A stretch of 64,000 bases of DNA from Glycine soja (taxonomy: Eukaryota > Streptophyta > Magnoliopsida > Fabales > Fabaceae), in the NCBI RefSeq assembly GCF_004193775.1, contig NC_041003.1:42413611-42477610 (forward strand), in the 5' to 3' direction. This document shows, piece by piece, positions 25,615 to 39,143 of this stretch (its first letter is position 1; each line of letters begins with the position of its first letter). The position numbers were made by a program, and so were the translations under genes. The notes beneath the pieces were generated by a model. It saw only the letters and a list, made by a program, of their open reading frames with translations. It did not search any database and had not been told where the DNA came from.

Positions 25615-28045
25615 TGTAACATCCCATTTTTCGCAAAATAAATTAAAAAGGTTTTTTATTTAAAAATAAATAGAGTTTTAGAAAAATGATGAAGTTTTTA
25701 TAATTAAATAAATAAGGAGAAATAACTTTATTAATTAAAATAATGATTTGAAGGAAAATAAAAAAGATATTTTATTTATTCAATTGATAGGAAATAAAAT
25801 AGAATTTCTGTTTATAAAATAATAAAAATAAAAAAATAAAGTAAATAATAGGCTAAGAGTACCCTAACTATAAATAGAGACATATTAGATCAGTTTTTCA
25901 TACTGACGATACATATTTGTCTTACTCTCAAATTCATTTTTCCTTCTTCCTCTCCGAAAATCCTCTCTTTTTCTCGCATACACCCAAATCTATCTCAGTA
26001 AAACGATGATCTCGGACTCGTTAACAGTGGATGTCGTGAAATTTGAACACGAGGTTCAAAACTTATTTTCGCACACAATCACCGTTGGGATTTTCAAGAT
26101 AATGTTTGTGGTGGAAGAAATGTACCTCGCACTGAGTTTTCTCTTTTCCCGCACACACCCAAACCTGTCCCAGTAAAACCATTATTTCGAATACGTTAAT
26201 CATTGGATCATCATGAAATTTGAACACAAGGTTCGGAACTCATTTTCGCACACAACAACCATTGGGGTTTTCGAGATAATGTATGTGGAGGTAGAAATAT
26301 TCATCGCACGCAGACAGTGGAATGAAGGTTTCAATCTTTTTTTCTTTCTCTCTAACATTTGGAAACCCTAGCAGAGCAATCAGAGAAAAAGCTTAAGAAA
26401 TCTCAGGAAATCGCTAGAGATGTCGTTATTGTTGCTGGAATACACACGTGAGCCCGCTTAGAGGTAAGGGATGAGTTTATCGCAATTGGGGTTAGAATGA
26501 ACATGTGTAGGGATCCTTAAAGGATTAACTTGGGGTTTATTTTAGAATGTTTATTAAATTATAATTTTCCTTTACGATTATAAATACGATATTGTTGTGT
26601 TTGACGAACCAATTGATGTCCTGATGCGAATTGGTTGATAAACTTGAGTGCTCTTGGTGTTTTCTTGTTTTTGACCTATGATTTTGATTCGTTGATTTTA
26701 ATATGATTGCGTGGAATTGTTTAAGGGGTTTTACTCCCCATGTTGTGAGAAACATCTTGTATAAATTGTTTATATTGAGATTATGAAATGGTGATTCAAA
26801 TTGTGAGTAAGTGACAAATTGAACCTATGATGAATGGTGAGATACATGTGTATTGATATTGTATGTATTAAGTTATTATCTATGAACTATGCAATCACAC
26901 AATCGTAAAACCCTTTAAGGACGATGAGTTTTTGCGCAACGAGTATTGTGATGGAATTCAGTGTGGGAACTCGACAAGTTGAAGGGCGACGAGTTAATGC
27001 GCGACGACTTAACGAGTATTGTGATGGGAACCACTGTGGAGACCCGACGAGTTTAATCATAAGCACGACGAGATAAAATTATTTTGAGAACAATTGAGGA
27101 ATCGTGTGTTTTGTACAGTTCATATAATGTCTGCATGCTAAAATGTTTTCTGGGTTGGACCTGAATCAGGAGGGAGAGGCTCTGACGGATTTTTCGGAGT
27201 GTGGGCTTTAGGGGTAAATATACTCGGTTTGAATGTTCCTTGAAGCCTATGTTGATCCCATATGATTAGAGCGTTCTCACAAAACAAAGTGACACTGACT
27301 GATCTCTCTATGATTTTACCCAGTGAGAGTGACCTAACTTACTAGTGTGTGGTTTGTCTTGTCATGTACTCCTGGGCGTCCGACGAGATTTTTCACTGAC
27401 ATGATAACACATTGCATATAGGATTGAGTCTTAGTATATTTGTTGCATAACACTTGTGTATTGATTGATATTGATTGGTTGAGTGATATTGTGTTTGACC
27501 CTTGAGTACGCGAATGATGTGAAAATAAATGAGGCGTGTTGTATTGAGGTGTGATGTTACGTGATAGGTGGTGGAATGACATGAATTGTGTTTAAGTAAG
27601 GTGTATTTCATGTATATGATATGTATATCTATGTTATCTTATTTCTCTCTATTAGTTAGGAATGTGATAACGCACTCCCCGTGTGTTATTTGTTTTTGGA
27701 TCCTGTGATGATCTTGAACTTTGTGTTCTTGGGAGCAAATGGTTAGGTGGATGACTATGGAGAACCTCATGCTAGAAGACGTTGGAACACAATACTCTGA
27801 TAGGATGTGACATTGAGGTATATGTTTTTTTATTAATTGCATGAAGTCTTGGATAACATTATTTTGAGCCGAGATAATTTTATTATTTATTTGGACAAGT
27901 TCTATTATGATGTTAGAAAAGTGAATGTGAGTCTTTTACCCTTTGAAATATTTTTATATAAATGTGTTTTAAAACCTTTAATTAATTTTGCATTCCTATT
28001 TCTTTTATTATTAATACGTATATGTGTAGGATAAAGGGTGTCACA
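25615..28045 (+). mobile_element. solo LTR of an LTR retrotransposon
   Basis: The element starts TGTAACATCCC at 25615 and ends GGGTGTCACA at 28045, i.e. TG...CA, with near-complementary ends (TGTAACA / TGTCACA). The 5-bp sequence ACTAT is present directly before (25610-25614) and directly after (28046-28050). There is no internal coding region, primer binding site or second LTR, so this is a solo LTR of 2431 bp. A promoter-like CTATAAATAG lies at 25869-25878, placing the LTR in the plus orientation. The length suggests a Gypsy-type family; I cannot name it. Confidence 0.85.
25955..26305 (+). repeat. two-copy internal duplication in the solo LTR
   Basis: Two diverged copies of about 175 bp: CAGTAAAACGATGATCTCGG... 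and CAGTAAAACCATTATTTCGA..., each followed by TGAAATTTGAACAC, ATTTTCGCACACAA and ATCGCAC or CTCGCAC. They lie just downstream of the predicted LTR transcription start. Confidence 0.8.
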
Positions 28046-30074
28046 ACTATTGGTTTATATATATATATATATATATTCATCCTACTTTTATGTATTTCTA
28101 TAAACTCACATCTCTTTTTAATCTCCATTTCTTTTCTAAACATTATTTTTATTCAATCTTCATTGTTTAGTGCTATTGAAATTACTATTAACATTGTTAT
28201 CAAATGCATTATTGAATTTATCATCAAAATTATTATCATCAAGAATTGCTATTTTTATTGAAATTATTACATAAATCTTTTATATAAAAAGTTATTATAA
28301 TGGTCGTTATTATTGAAATTATTATTATTATTTTTATTAATAATTAAGTAAATCTCTTAAATATTTATTAGTTAATAAAATCACTAGTAAAAATTAGTGT
28401 TTAATAGGTATAAACTCTTTTAAAAAACTATTAACGATTTTCATTAACAATTGTCATTTATCTTCTCATTTTCTTGCTTTCGAGACTCCAAGACAAAGAG
28501 CTTCTACATTCCTTCATCTCCACTTTAAGATCTTGGCTTACTCCCATTCACTCAAGCGTAGGTAAGCTTCTCCTTTCCCTATTATTTTCTTTTGGGTTGC
28601 ATCAAATCAATATCTTTTTTCTCTTCACTCATTTTCATTTTCTTCCATTGTTTATGGTTTGTCTTAGTGGTTGTTAGAGCTTAGAAGCTCTTACTTTCTT
28701 GAATTTATCTAGTCGAAGAATCATGAACTCACCTTTAGGATAAGAGAAACTGAGAAACTATATTTTATAAACACAAATCTTCAAGGTTGATGATGGTTTT
28801 ATTTGCTATGCTTGGATAGACTCTTTGTTTAAAAAACTCTTATTGTAGAGTTTTATTCTTGAAAATATTAAATTTGATGAGTATGTTCTTCTTGGAATGA
28901 AAAGCTTTGATCTTGCCATTTTGTCATATTAATTGCACAATTTTTTTTCTACTTATCATTGATGATATTGGTTGACTGTTGTTGACTATTTTATCAAGTT
29001 TATATGTATTGTTAACCGAAATTCAAATTTTCGGCAATTCAAACCGATTTAGCTTGAAAAAAACTAGAATATTGTGTCCGTCCAAAGCACGAGCCGGAAT
29101 AGCAAAACTGAAACTGTGTTCTAAAATGCCAAAAAAAAGAAGAAAGGTGAGATTAAAACCGAATTTAACTTGTTTTTGAACCGGCCCGGTTCGATTAAAA
29201 TTAGTTTGGTTTAAATCTAATTTATTTTAAAACCGGTTTGATTCACATAATAACAATTTTTTTTCTTCTAAAATCAGAATTTTTTTTAAAAGAAAAAAAT
29301 AAGTTTGTAAACTAGTTTGAAACCAATTTGGTTATTTAAACTGGTTCAGCTTGAACCAATTTTTTAAACTAGTTCCAACCAAACTGGTTTTAAAAAATAG
29401 TTCTCAAATTTGGTTTAAAAATCACGACGTTTAAATCAGTAAGCTGGTTTAGTTCGATTTTTTTTTCGAACTGATTTTCGCACGCCCACATGTGAAACTT
29501 GTTTGGTGGCCGGACAGATTCTTAAATACTATTGATGATAAGGTTGATTCTGGTTACAGGCCAAATTAAGTTGAGCTAAGCCTAAGAGTGAATTTTCGGT
29601 GACTTGATAAATTTAAGGCTAGTTTAATTATTTAAAGGAACTATGCTGAAGACCTAGTAAAATGGTTGCTGTTGTTGTTTACTGTTACTCAAAGAGAGAG
29701 ACATATATTGTTTGCCGAGAATCTAGGGAGCATGGCGGTTATTGAAGATAATGGGTTAAAATTGTTGAGAAGTGAGGGACCGTACTAAATACAATTGTTT
29801 GATTCATACAAATAAAAAATGTAATTGCTTATTTTATTTCCTTTATCTTTATCAAAATTATTGTTTTTACCGATTTTCAGTTTAATTTTACTGTTTTAGT
29901 AACTTGTTTTCCTCACCTATACAGCTACACCAAACACTTTCTTTAATAGTTTGTGAATCGATTGCTGACAAGCATATTTTCCTTTCCAGTGTCAATTGTT
30001 TGACTTTTATTTTCGAATTATGTTAGAGCATTAGGCAATTCAATCAATTAGTTTTTCATTCGACAATATGATAT

Positions 30075-30125
<51 letters not shown>

Positions 30126-31122
30126 TTTGCTTAGTTATTTAGTGGTTTGGACTAAAAAATACTTTTATCTTTAACCTTTTTCACAACCTTTAAAACTTAA
30201 AAATGAAACCTCATATGCAAGGCTAAAATTTTAAGCTATTAATCTGTATTGAAGGACCTAAGTCATTGGATTCAAGTGTTAAACTTTGACATAAATTCAA
30301 CATTTTAAGGGGATTAAGACAAAGTTTGACTAAAAGCACTTGAAAAAATGTCATTAACAATGAGTTAGTAAGGCTAGGTAAAATTGAATTTTAAAAACAC
30401 ACATATGGACTAGTTATGACACTTATGAAAATTAGGTTAAGTAGGACAACTATAATTTTGTCCTAATTGCGTTAATTCCATAGCTAAAATAATTAATTTT
30501 AGTCATTATAAATTTAATTAAGTCATATTTAAAGACAAAACTACTTTTAGAAATAAAATAATTTAATAACAATTGTTTTAGTCAAATTAACTTATTCGAG
30601 GAGAGACAGCCATTCACAATCAATTGGTGACTATGTGGGAGTGATGCGACCTCGCACAAGGTCGTGGATCACATGGCGATTGTGGTGGTTGGGTGGCAAC
30701 ACAATGGTGGGTTTGGTGTGGTGTGGAGGTGACATTGGGTGGTTGCAACAATGGTGTTTGGTGGTTATAGGTGGAGGCTGGGTGCATAAGAAATTTTAGG
30801 GATGCATAGCCTGTCCAACCTTACTAGTTAGCCAATGAAAAATAAACTAGGTTACTTACTGGTACTCACAGAAGAATAGAACAGAATACACTTAAAAGAA
30901 GAGAGTAGACTCATCCAATTCCCAAGCGGTATTCTCAATATAGCATCATTAATTACCTAATGATATGAAGACTGATGGCTTTTAAATCTATAATAACATA
31001 CAGTAGTTGCTAGTTCCGGCAAGAATTTAAGACCATTGTAACTATGGTCTGGCCACCATTTCCATAGTACCAGCAGATGACAACAATTTCTCCTTGTTGA
31101 CAAGGTAGCAGAATTGGGCACA
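28046..31122. other. intergenic region with low-complexity blocks
   Basis: Holds an (AT)n run at 28056-28076, a segment rich in AACCGG/CTGGTTT motifs at about 29040-29480, an (AT)n run at 30080-30122 and a strongly G/T-biased stretch at 30640-30790. A block with the same AACTGGTTT texture occurs at 47680-47870. No gene seen. The last part is the TFIIA gamma 3' UTR. Confidence 0.5.
30080..30122. repeat. (AT)n microsatellite
   Basis: About 43 bp of uninterrupted AT dinucleotides. Confidence 0.95.
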
Positions 31123-34100
31123 TTATTGTGTGAGCAACTTCGAATCACACGCCACTATTTTAACCCGTCCAACATTCTCTTGGCTGTCTTCGTTCTTGAA
31201 CAAAGCATCTTGCAAGATGAAGGTCCAAACATTGTCGCAAAATCTATATGTATGGAGATGTCCCTGTGATTGACAAATGAAAAGAAAAAAAGGCAATAAG
31301 TGATTTCATTGCTTAGACTCGAGCTTCAGCATAATTCATGAATTACAAATCTAAATCATGTATGCAGTATGGAACACAAAATGTGTGGATGTTAAAAGGA
31401 GGTATTGGGGGATTTCACTACTGCAAAGTATTTAAAGATAACAGCAGCTGAACACACCAACAACATGACTTCACAGCAGCCCAAAGTCAAATTAACATTG
31501 AATATTCCGTTAGACAAGAAGCATCACCATTTCAAAACACATTCAAAAGCATCCGAGTAATATTACAGAAAATAATGTGAAATCATACTACACAAAAGGT
31601 AGTGAATGATCAATAATAACATTGAATATTCCGTTAGAAAATATTAGTACCAATCATACTAAATGGAAGACGGTGAATGATCAACAATGATTTACCATGA
31701 CAGAAAATATTAGTACCAATCATACTAAATGGAAGATGGTGAATGATCAACAATGATTGTGCTGACCAATAAACGCCAAAGGATTGAGAACTTGAGATGA
31801 ACCGGTAGTTCCATCATGCTCTGGATCAATATAAGTAAAATCCAAATGCATAGCTAAGCTAAAGAATTTTTAAGAGATGAACATTAATTAGAGCTAGTGA
31901 ACAAGGAACACCATAGTGATATCAGCTTAGAAAAACAAAAACTGTTTTGCAGTTACTAGTTAGTGATGAAAACTTTTTTCAGATATTGTAGTTCTTTTTA
32001 TCATATTTCTTGCTTTTTGGTCATTATAAAATTCCATTTTCTACTTTTCTATTCGACTATTCCATTGATGAATTCTTCTTATATACACTAATAAAGTTAA
32101 ACTATTCATTGATCCCTATAGTTGTTCCCATTTTAAGTTTTAATCTCCATACAAGGAAAGTTCCTGAACAGTTTTTTGTGGTGGTTTATCATTGCCAAAA
32201 ACCTTTTGTAGCAGGTTTACATCACCAAAAAAGTGTTCTTTGATATTAGCAATAGGAACCAAAAGTTAACTTTTATGCACATGTAGGGACAAACTTTCTT
32301 GAATAGGGACTAAAATTTAAAATGAAACCAACTATAGGAATCAAATGAATAGTTAACCCACCAATAATAATATATGGCTAAACGAAAATACAAAAAACTT
32401 GTGTATAATAATATTCTATTTAATAGGACCAGCATGAAGAGTTATTGCAGAGCTCACGTGAAAATATTGGGCATCTTGTTCCCCATATTTTTTTAAAAAA
32501 AACACTATATATTTTGGTCTTCTCTATTGATTTTATAACAAGCAAAGAAAAGAGTGATACTAGATCTGCAAATTATAGAGCCTTTCAGGCTTCACTTTGA
32601 AATACTGAAAAATTATCAGATTAAATTTTCTATGAAAATTTCAGTCTATTAAACCAAAAAAGATCTACTTTCTGTTACCCATATAGACTCACCAGGAGAA
32701 ACAAATCAAAACTCTTCCAACCAAGCATCTCCACAAATAAAAATGCTACCTAAGCAAATCCATATGTCTGGTTTTAGCCCACTCCCCCACCAGAAAAAGA
32801 AGAAAAAAAGGGAAGCAAGCAAGACCAAGAGAGATTATAGTGTGACTGACTGCAAAAGCAAATCTTAACAGTCATAATCATATAATCTGATGGCTATGGT
32901 AGTAATAATGACAAAAAATACAGCAAGCCGCCATGACAAAAAAAAAGAACATATGCTTAGCTTCATTTTCAGAAATCAGCCATCAGCAGATTATATATAA
33001 TCAGTAGACTGCACACCTAACAAATGAATCTCAAATGTCTAAAAGCCATAAAATTGAGTGGAAAGGTATTTATGATAATCATGCCAACATTCTCAGTTTG
33101 AATAACATCTGTTGGTATTAATAGTTTTTGTAGAAAGGAAGACCAATGTCTTGTAATTGAGTTCAATAACAAATGCAGAATCCTCGGTTCAACCATAAAT
33201 TTAATTTTTAATGAACATACTTTTTCACTCAAAAAACCAATACTCAATCATGAAAATAACAAAAGATATTTAATTAAAGTGTAACAATGTGGATTTGGAC
33301 CTAACTCAACCCTATAAAACTAGCTTATAAGGTGAGGATTGCTCTCCACTTATATATTCTATCTCAACACTATCTTTAGCCTATATGGGACTTTAACCGA
33401 AAAAGCTTTATATGTTCTATGATCAACATTTTAAAATAATTTTATTGCATTCAATGCGTACAGGTAACTAAAAAAATGCATGTGACTTTCAAACAATCAA
33501 TGGTGAAGAAAAATAAGAAAATAAAAATGGACCACTATCCACCTCAAACATTCCTACAGTTGGGAAGGGTCTCTTTTTTGCTGTTTTTATATTAATCGTA
33601 AATCCCTATCAAAAAAAATTATTAATCATATATTATAAAACTATAGGGTACTCTTACTACTCTATAAATAGTATTTAATATCATTAAAAAATGGTGAAAA
33701 ATATATCACATTTAATAATCTATAAATATATATAAACAGAACATGAGAACATATAATTAAACACACATTCAAAATCTTGCTATAGCATTTTTTGGGGTGG
33801 CAGCTCTTCGCCACGGTCCACTATTAGCATGACCAATAAAGAAAGCAAGGCTATATCAGCAACAAAAAAGCAAACACGTCCTCAGTCCTCACACACCAAA
33901 TTGCACAAACTCACAACTAGGACTGGAAGAAAAACTTGCTAGCAGCTCAATTCATGAATGACTGATAGGACATTTCAGAGGGTGTTACAAATGCACTTGA
34001 GCATGCTTTCATGTCCAATAAATATAAGACATGAAAGCTATAGAAGGAAGTGTTGGGTTGGACTTGGACATGGATCAAATTTTGCGGAACATATAACCAA

Positions 34101-34809
34101 AAATGCGTTGAATGAGCTGAAATTTTTGGCTTCTTTATAAATAAGACAAATTTCAACTTTCACGTGTTATAGCTCCTTTACCACGTGAATTGCCTTTAAC
34201 ATGAAAAACATTTAACTTAACTTAATTCAACAATGCTTGAATTCAGTAAACATTAGCATTCAACTTAATTTCAACTGATTACTAAATCGTTTACGCTAAT
34301 TGTATTGTACATAAAGGAATTAAAAAAAGTCAAGCTTAACTCATTGAGCAAAAAAACAAGAGGATTTCAAACAAGACTTGATTAGATTCAAATACCTCAA
34401 GTCACTTCCAACCCTAACTACAACCAATTGCAGAAGAGTAAATAAATGTCCAAGCCATATCCAAAATTTAACATCTCATACAAAATAAAAATGGATTTGT
34501 GGAAAAATAAACGGTGTTATGTTACCTTGATGGAGACCTTGCTCTTAACTTGTGTTTCCAGAGCCTCAGTCATGGACTAAAATATATCCGCATGCGAATA
34601 AAATAAAAAGACCGTTAAAACAGATCCAGAAACAGAAACCGAACCGCATAACCAATTGAAGAAGAAAAAAAAAACCGCACCTTATCGAACTGGACCAGAA
34701 CCTGAATCGCGAGCTCGGGGCTGAGAGTGCCGTTCTGAACCATCTCGTCCAGCGTCTCCGTCAGGCACATTCCGATCGTCGACCTGCGGTACAGTTCGAA
34801 CGTCGCCAT
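31123..34809 (-). CDS. transcription initiation factor IIA gamma subunit (TFIIA small subunit), complete
   Basis: Three exons: 34809-34681 (43 codons), 34576-34526 (17 codons), 31263-31123 (46 codons plus TAA). The 106-residue product has the normal length of plant TFIIA gamma. It starts MATFELYRRSTIGMCLTETL (four-helix bundle half), continues through the exon 2 segment SMTEALETQVKSKVSIKG and ends with the beta-barrel part HTYRFCDNVWTFIL to VACDSKLLTQ. TFIIA gamma pairs with the TFIIA alpha/beta chains and stabilises TBP on TATA promoters in the nucleus. Introns are 104 and 3262 bp. All splice sites are canonical (GTGCGG, GTAACA donors) and every junction keeps frame. Allelic changes in rice TFIIA gamma (xa5) affect bacterial blight response; the residue involved there is a Val near position 39, and Val-39 is present here in VLVQFDK. 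Confidence 0.96.
31490..31765. repeat. short tandem repeats in TFIIA gamma intron 2
   Basis: A ~64-bp unit (AAAATATTAGTACCAATCAT...TGAATGATCAACAATGATT) occurs twice in succession from about 31637. The 18-mer CATTGAATATTCCGTTAG occurs at about 31496 and 31622. Confidence 0.8.
33283..33410 (+). repeat. short dispersed repeat (same type as 4340-4460)
   Basis: Contains TGTGGATTTGGACCTAACTC, CTTATAAGGTGAGG and CCTATATGGGACTTTAACC. Located in TFIIA gamma intron 2. Likely an old TRIM/SINE-like copy; family not determined. Confidence 0.45.
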
Positions 34810-35150
34810 TGCAGCCTGCGAAACGCGATCTGCGACGAACAAAACGCACGCGTCGACACGGAACATAAATGATTCGAAGGAATTCAGAGAGTTGAAAGTA
34901 ATAATAGAAACGATGAAAGATGGTAATTGCGATTGCGGAGAAAGCGAGAAAACGCAGAAGCAGCAAAAAAAACGGAGATCTAAGATGATGGAATTCGAAT
35001 TACGAATCGTGTGGCGACGTTGGAGAGTTGAAAGTGGTTCGGTTTTGTTTCTTCTTCTTCTTCTTCTGCTGGTCTTCTTCTGAGTTAACGTTTGGGTTTG
35101 GCTCGATAGCGTTGGAGAAATTTGGGGCTTTTTATACCCTAGAATTTGGA
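34810..35150 (-). promoter_or_regulatory. TFIIA gamma 5' UTR and core promoter with TATA box
   Basis: On the minus strand GGGTATAAAAAGCCCC contains a strong TATA box at 35129-35136, so transcription should start near 35100. The leader includes a (GAA)n/(CTT)n tract at about 35048-35070 and a possible acceptor CGCAG 5 bp before the ATG, so a leader intron is possible. The TATA box is seen directly; start site and leader intron are inference. Confidence 0.65.
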
Positions 35151-35239
35151 GGAGAGGGTATATATAGTGAAGGTTGGAGAAAGGTGTGCAATGCCCATTG
35201 TGCCCTTGATCACGTTTTTGACATGTGAGAGGTGACGCT

Positions 35240-38222
35240 GGCACATAAAAAATAGCATCCCGTGTACCTTGTTAAGTTAACAACTTATCGTTAATACATT
35301 ATTTTATTTTCTATTGAGTTCTGTTATATTTTTTAACATTGAGTTATGCTATATATATACACTTATATAGCTACAAATTTCTATAACTTATATTCAGAAT
35401 TTTTTCTGTTAAATAAGAACACAATTGACAAATCCATTCACTCACAAAACCAAAAGCCAGATCGGTTAAATTTGTTGAATTGCAAAATACTTATAAAACA
35501 ATAATTCATCTCTAAAATATAAATTTTAATATTTATATTTGAATGAGAATATTTTTTATTTAAAAAATGAAAATATTTTTAAGAATTACTCTCATACTTA
35601 TTAAGTTATGTGCTCATTTAATTTTCTTTTTAACTTATATCTTTATTTTCAATATTATTTCTTAAATATAATTTTAATTTTAATTTAATATATTATATCA
35701 AATTTGAAGATATATTTTATTTTTGAATGAATTGAATTTAAAAACTATTTTAATTAATCTTAATTTTCCATAATTTGCTCTTCATTTTATAAAACCTTAC
35801 TTTTTTTAATCCTATTTGAATATATATTACTAACTCTAATCGATTTAATTTGATTGGTTGAACAAAATATGAATTATCATCAATTTTTATATTTGTTTTT
35901 GATTTTTATGGATAAAAAATATTTATATTATTAATAATGAGTTGACAAAATGGGTCGAGCTCGAGTGAACGATTCGGGTCTTGTCTAAAAAAATGGTTAA
36001 AAAAGAATTGAGCCAAATTTAATATGGATTACTTTTGTCTAATATTATTTTTGTTTTTTATTTAAAATTTATATAAATTTAGATTAAAAACAAGTAAAAT
36101 CTGCCATTTTGATCTGACCCATTGGGCCATCAGGCCTAAAAAATGTAACCCATATAAAAAGAAAACTACTATTGGCACTATTATAAATGCAAATGGCACT
36201 ACCCTCTTGGGATGCTTTTCACATTTTTTTTAAAATTATCCTTGTAAAATATGGGAGTGGGGATTTGTCACCCCTTTTTCAACATGAGCAAATTTTCGTT
36301 GTAGATATGAAAATAGAGAGTCAAGGGCACATAGCCTCAGAGGTTGAGGTCGCATGTGCAAGGGTGATGGATCCTACGTAAGATGATTGTGTGACATTGT
36401 TGGATCATGGTGGTGGTGCACAGGGATGGATCCAAAGTCTATAGAAGGGGGATTGAATTTTTTTTTTGTCACTTTACAATTATTTAAATATTGTTCACTA
36501 AAGACTCTATTAATTTCTTGTTTCAAACTTTGGAAAACTATGATCAAATTTTTTTATTCTTAGAAATGAAACTCAATATCAAGTGAATTTATGACTCAGA
36601 CACCTCATTTAACTACTTAAGTTAGACTCTCTTATACACAATAACAATAAATAAAACTCACATTAATATAGTCTTACAATCTAACAACAAAGTCATTCTA
36701 TATACTAATAATTAAAAGTCATCAAATCCTACAACAATGATAAATAATAATAATATGATGTCTATATGAAATATATTTATTTTATATATATAGGAAAGAT
36801 AACTTATGTTTACCATGACAGAAATGATAAAGTTTTATCATGAGAACTTTGAATCCTTAATGTTTTCATGTAAGAAAAAAAAAAATACTGTAATAATACA
36901 TTACGATTGAGATTAGTCTTTAATATAGTGAGTTAGGATACCCGTAATATTTAACTCAGGATAAAAAAAGTATCATATTCATATAAAGAAAAAATGTATC
37001 TAATTGGTGTAGGTCAGTTAACAATACACAATGAATATGTTAGAAAGAACTTTGATTCGATCCCGTGGAATACACTTTTGGAGAGGAACAATGAGTTTTA
37101 GATGTGACTCAGACTGATAATTAATCTAAAGAATCGAAACTTGTGAAAATATCTTAAATATCATTGGGTTGCCTAACATCCTAATTAAATCAATATCAAA
37201 TAAAAAAAATATAAAAGAAAAATGTGAAACGCATCTAACAGAGGCTAAAATGCTAAATTCACATGAGACATTGTTTCTTCTCTGATCAATTCTTCGAAAC
37301 CAGTTACTGCCTTAGTATGGAGCTACAATGCCGTTAACTGCACAAATAAATTGCATAAGGTGAAGCTGCTGCATTTAATAAGATGAAAGTTCTATACTTA
37401 GGTTACGTATTCAAAATTTCAAAGTATACACATGCGTCTTAAATACGTGGACGTTACTGCGAAAATTTTCTGCAGTCTCAATCAAGGCACGTTCAATGGT
37501 TTTGTTTAAGCAAATATCAAACACACATATAGATGATGATGAAATATAAATTGATATTTTGAAATTCATACTTAGGTTATTTTGGACAAGACTTTCACTT
37601 CTAGTTTTGTTTATTAGCTAAAATTTTTTATTTAATTAACTGTTAAGTAAATAATTTTTTAATATTTTTTAGTATTTTTAAATGTATTTTTTAAAATACT
37701 AATTCTCACTTTTATTTTTTAAATTTTTTTCTATTTTTATTCTTAATATATTTATTCACTTTTATTATTATCTTTTTTAAATGAATCATAATTTTATTAT
37801 TTTTTATTATGTTATACTTTTTAATTCCTTCCATAATTATTAAATATTTTTAGTTTAATAAATTATTTTTTTAATTTTTAACTATTAATTTCTAACTTCT
37901 AGTTATCAATAATTTTTTTTAAAACTAGTTTTTATCTATCCTTAAGATACACACGCCAAAAAATAGATCAATCACCTAGGGATGAGTAGAAAGGTAACTG
38001 ACGCATGTAGTCTATCTAGCTGCCACGTATATAAAGAACGAAGCAATATTCCAGAAACGTGTAAGCCTAACTCAGTACTTAACTCATTTTTGTTTCTTAA
38101 AGAGAAAACTGGTTCAGTTTGTATGTGAAAAATACTGTTACTTCTATTGTCTCTTTCAAATTCTGAATTTGACAGGGAAGGTATTTTTTTTTCTGCTAAT
38201 ATTAATAATATATCAAGTAGCA
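35240..38222. other. intergenic region, AT-rich
   Basis: Between the TFIIA gamma promoter and the small gene at 38223. Long T-rich stretches (35540-35900, 37610-37920) and an isolated GC-richer patch at 36300-36430. No gene, LTR ends or array could be supported. Confidence 0.35.
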
Positions 38223-38621
38223 ATGGGAGACATGGATTCTTCATCTTCAACAACTTTGTCAAATCACAAGAAGACCTCGTCGGTGTCTCGTTTGAGGAAG
38301 GGTTGTTTGTCTTTCGCAGCTTCATTACAGAAAGGTTTTCGATATGTAAAAGCGTTTTTTGTGGGTCAGGTTCGAAATCTAAACTAGCACTTTGCATTTT
38401 TTTTTTGTTCTGGTGTTGTGGTGAATTAATTATTATTATTAATTGCTTCGTGTAATGGAGGACTTGGTGTTTTTTGTTTGAAAAATAAAAAATAGGTGAA
38501 GACTATTACTGCAAGGAATGAGAAGGAAGCAAGTGAAGCTGAACTTGAGGCTACCAAGATGCAAGTTGAGGCTACGGATGCTGCTGAAGATATAAAGAAC
38601 AGACTCAATAAATCTGCATAA
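38223..38621 (+). CDS. small two-exon protein of unknown function (90 aa)
   Basis: Exons 38223-38369 (49 codons) and 38496-38621 (41 codons plus TAA). The donor is CAG|GTTCGA and the acceptor AATAG|GTGAAG. The protein starts MGDMDSSSSTTLSNHKKTSS, is Ser/Lys-rich at the N-terminus, has a central VSRLRKGCLSFAASLQKGFR segment and FFVGQ, and ends in a charged region (TARNEKEASEAELEATKM) likely to form an amphipathic helix or coiled coil. I do not recognise a domain. No signal peptide or membrane span. Support comes from the frame-keeping splice, biased codon use and a clean stop; a second in-frame ATG (residue 4) could be the start. It points away from TFIIA gamma and toward the convergent lyase gene. 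Confidence 0.6.
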
Positions 38622-39143
38622 TTTTTTGCTTTTCACTAGTTAATTACTACAAAATTTCTGTCTTTTTTTCTGCTACTGATGCATAAGGGAAAGTGGGAAA
38701 CAAAAATGTATTTTAGTAGTTCCAATTTACACATGGATGTAATATTGTTAATTAAGTATGAATTAATCCAACTTAATTTCTTTAATATAACTTTTGCACT
38801 TTAGTTTTAGTCTCTATTTTATTTCTGAAGGTCACGGAAGGCCAAAAAACTTGGCTTTTTTTCCCCAAGCACACATGTCATGGACCAGAACATGAATCCT
38901 CTTCACACAAAAAAATCACCCATTAAACAAGTTGCCAACAAAAGAAAGTAGAACAAACCCATTAATTCATGGACCTAGCAAAGGGGAACATCGTTTGATC
39001 ACTATAAAATCGCTGCAATATTCAATTATCTCAAGTTAAATGTCTAATATCTACATATATACAATACAAGAAAACACGATGATAGATATTTAATTGTAGA
39101 AGGTGTTTGTAAGTAGGAGCAGGTTCATATTGAATAAACAAAT

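Noticed and set aside
34615..35244. 209-codon frame as TFIIA gamma start
   Set aside because: The real start is the internal ATG at 34809 (MATFELYRRS); the upstream part is 5' UTR read open by chance.
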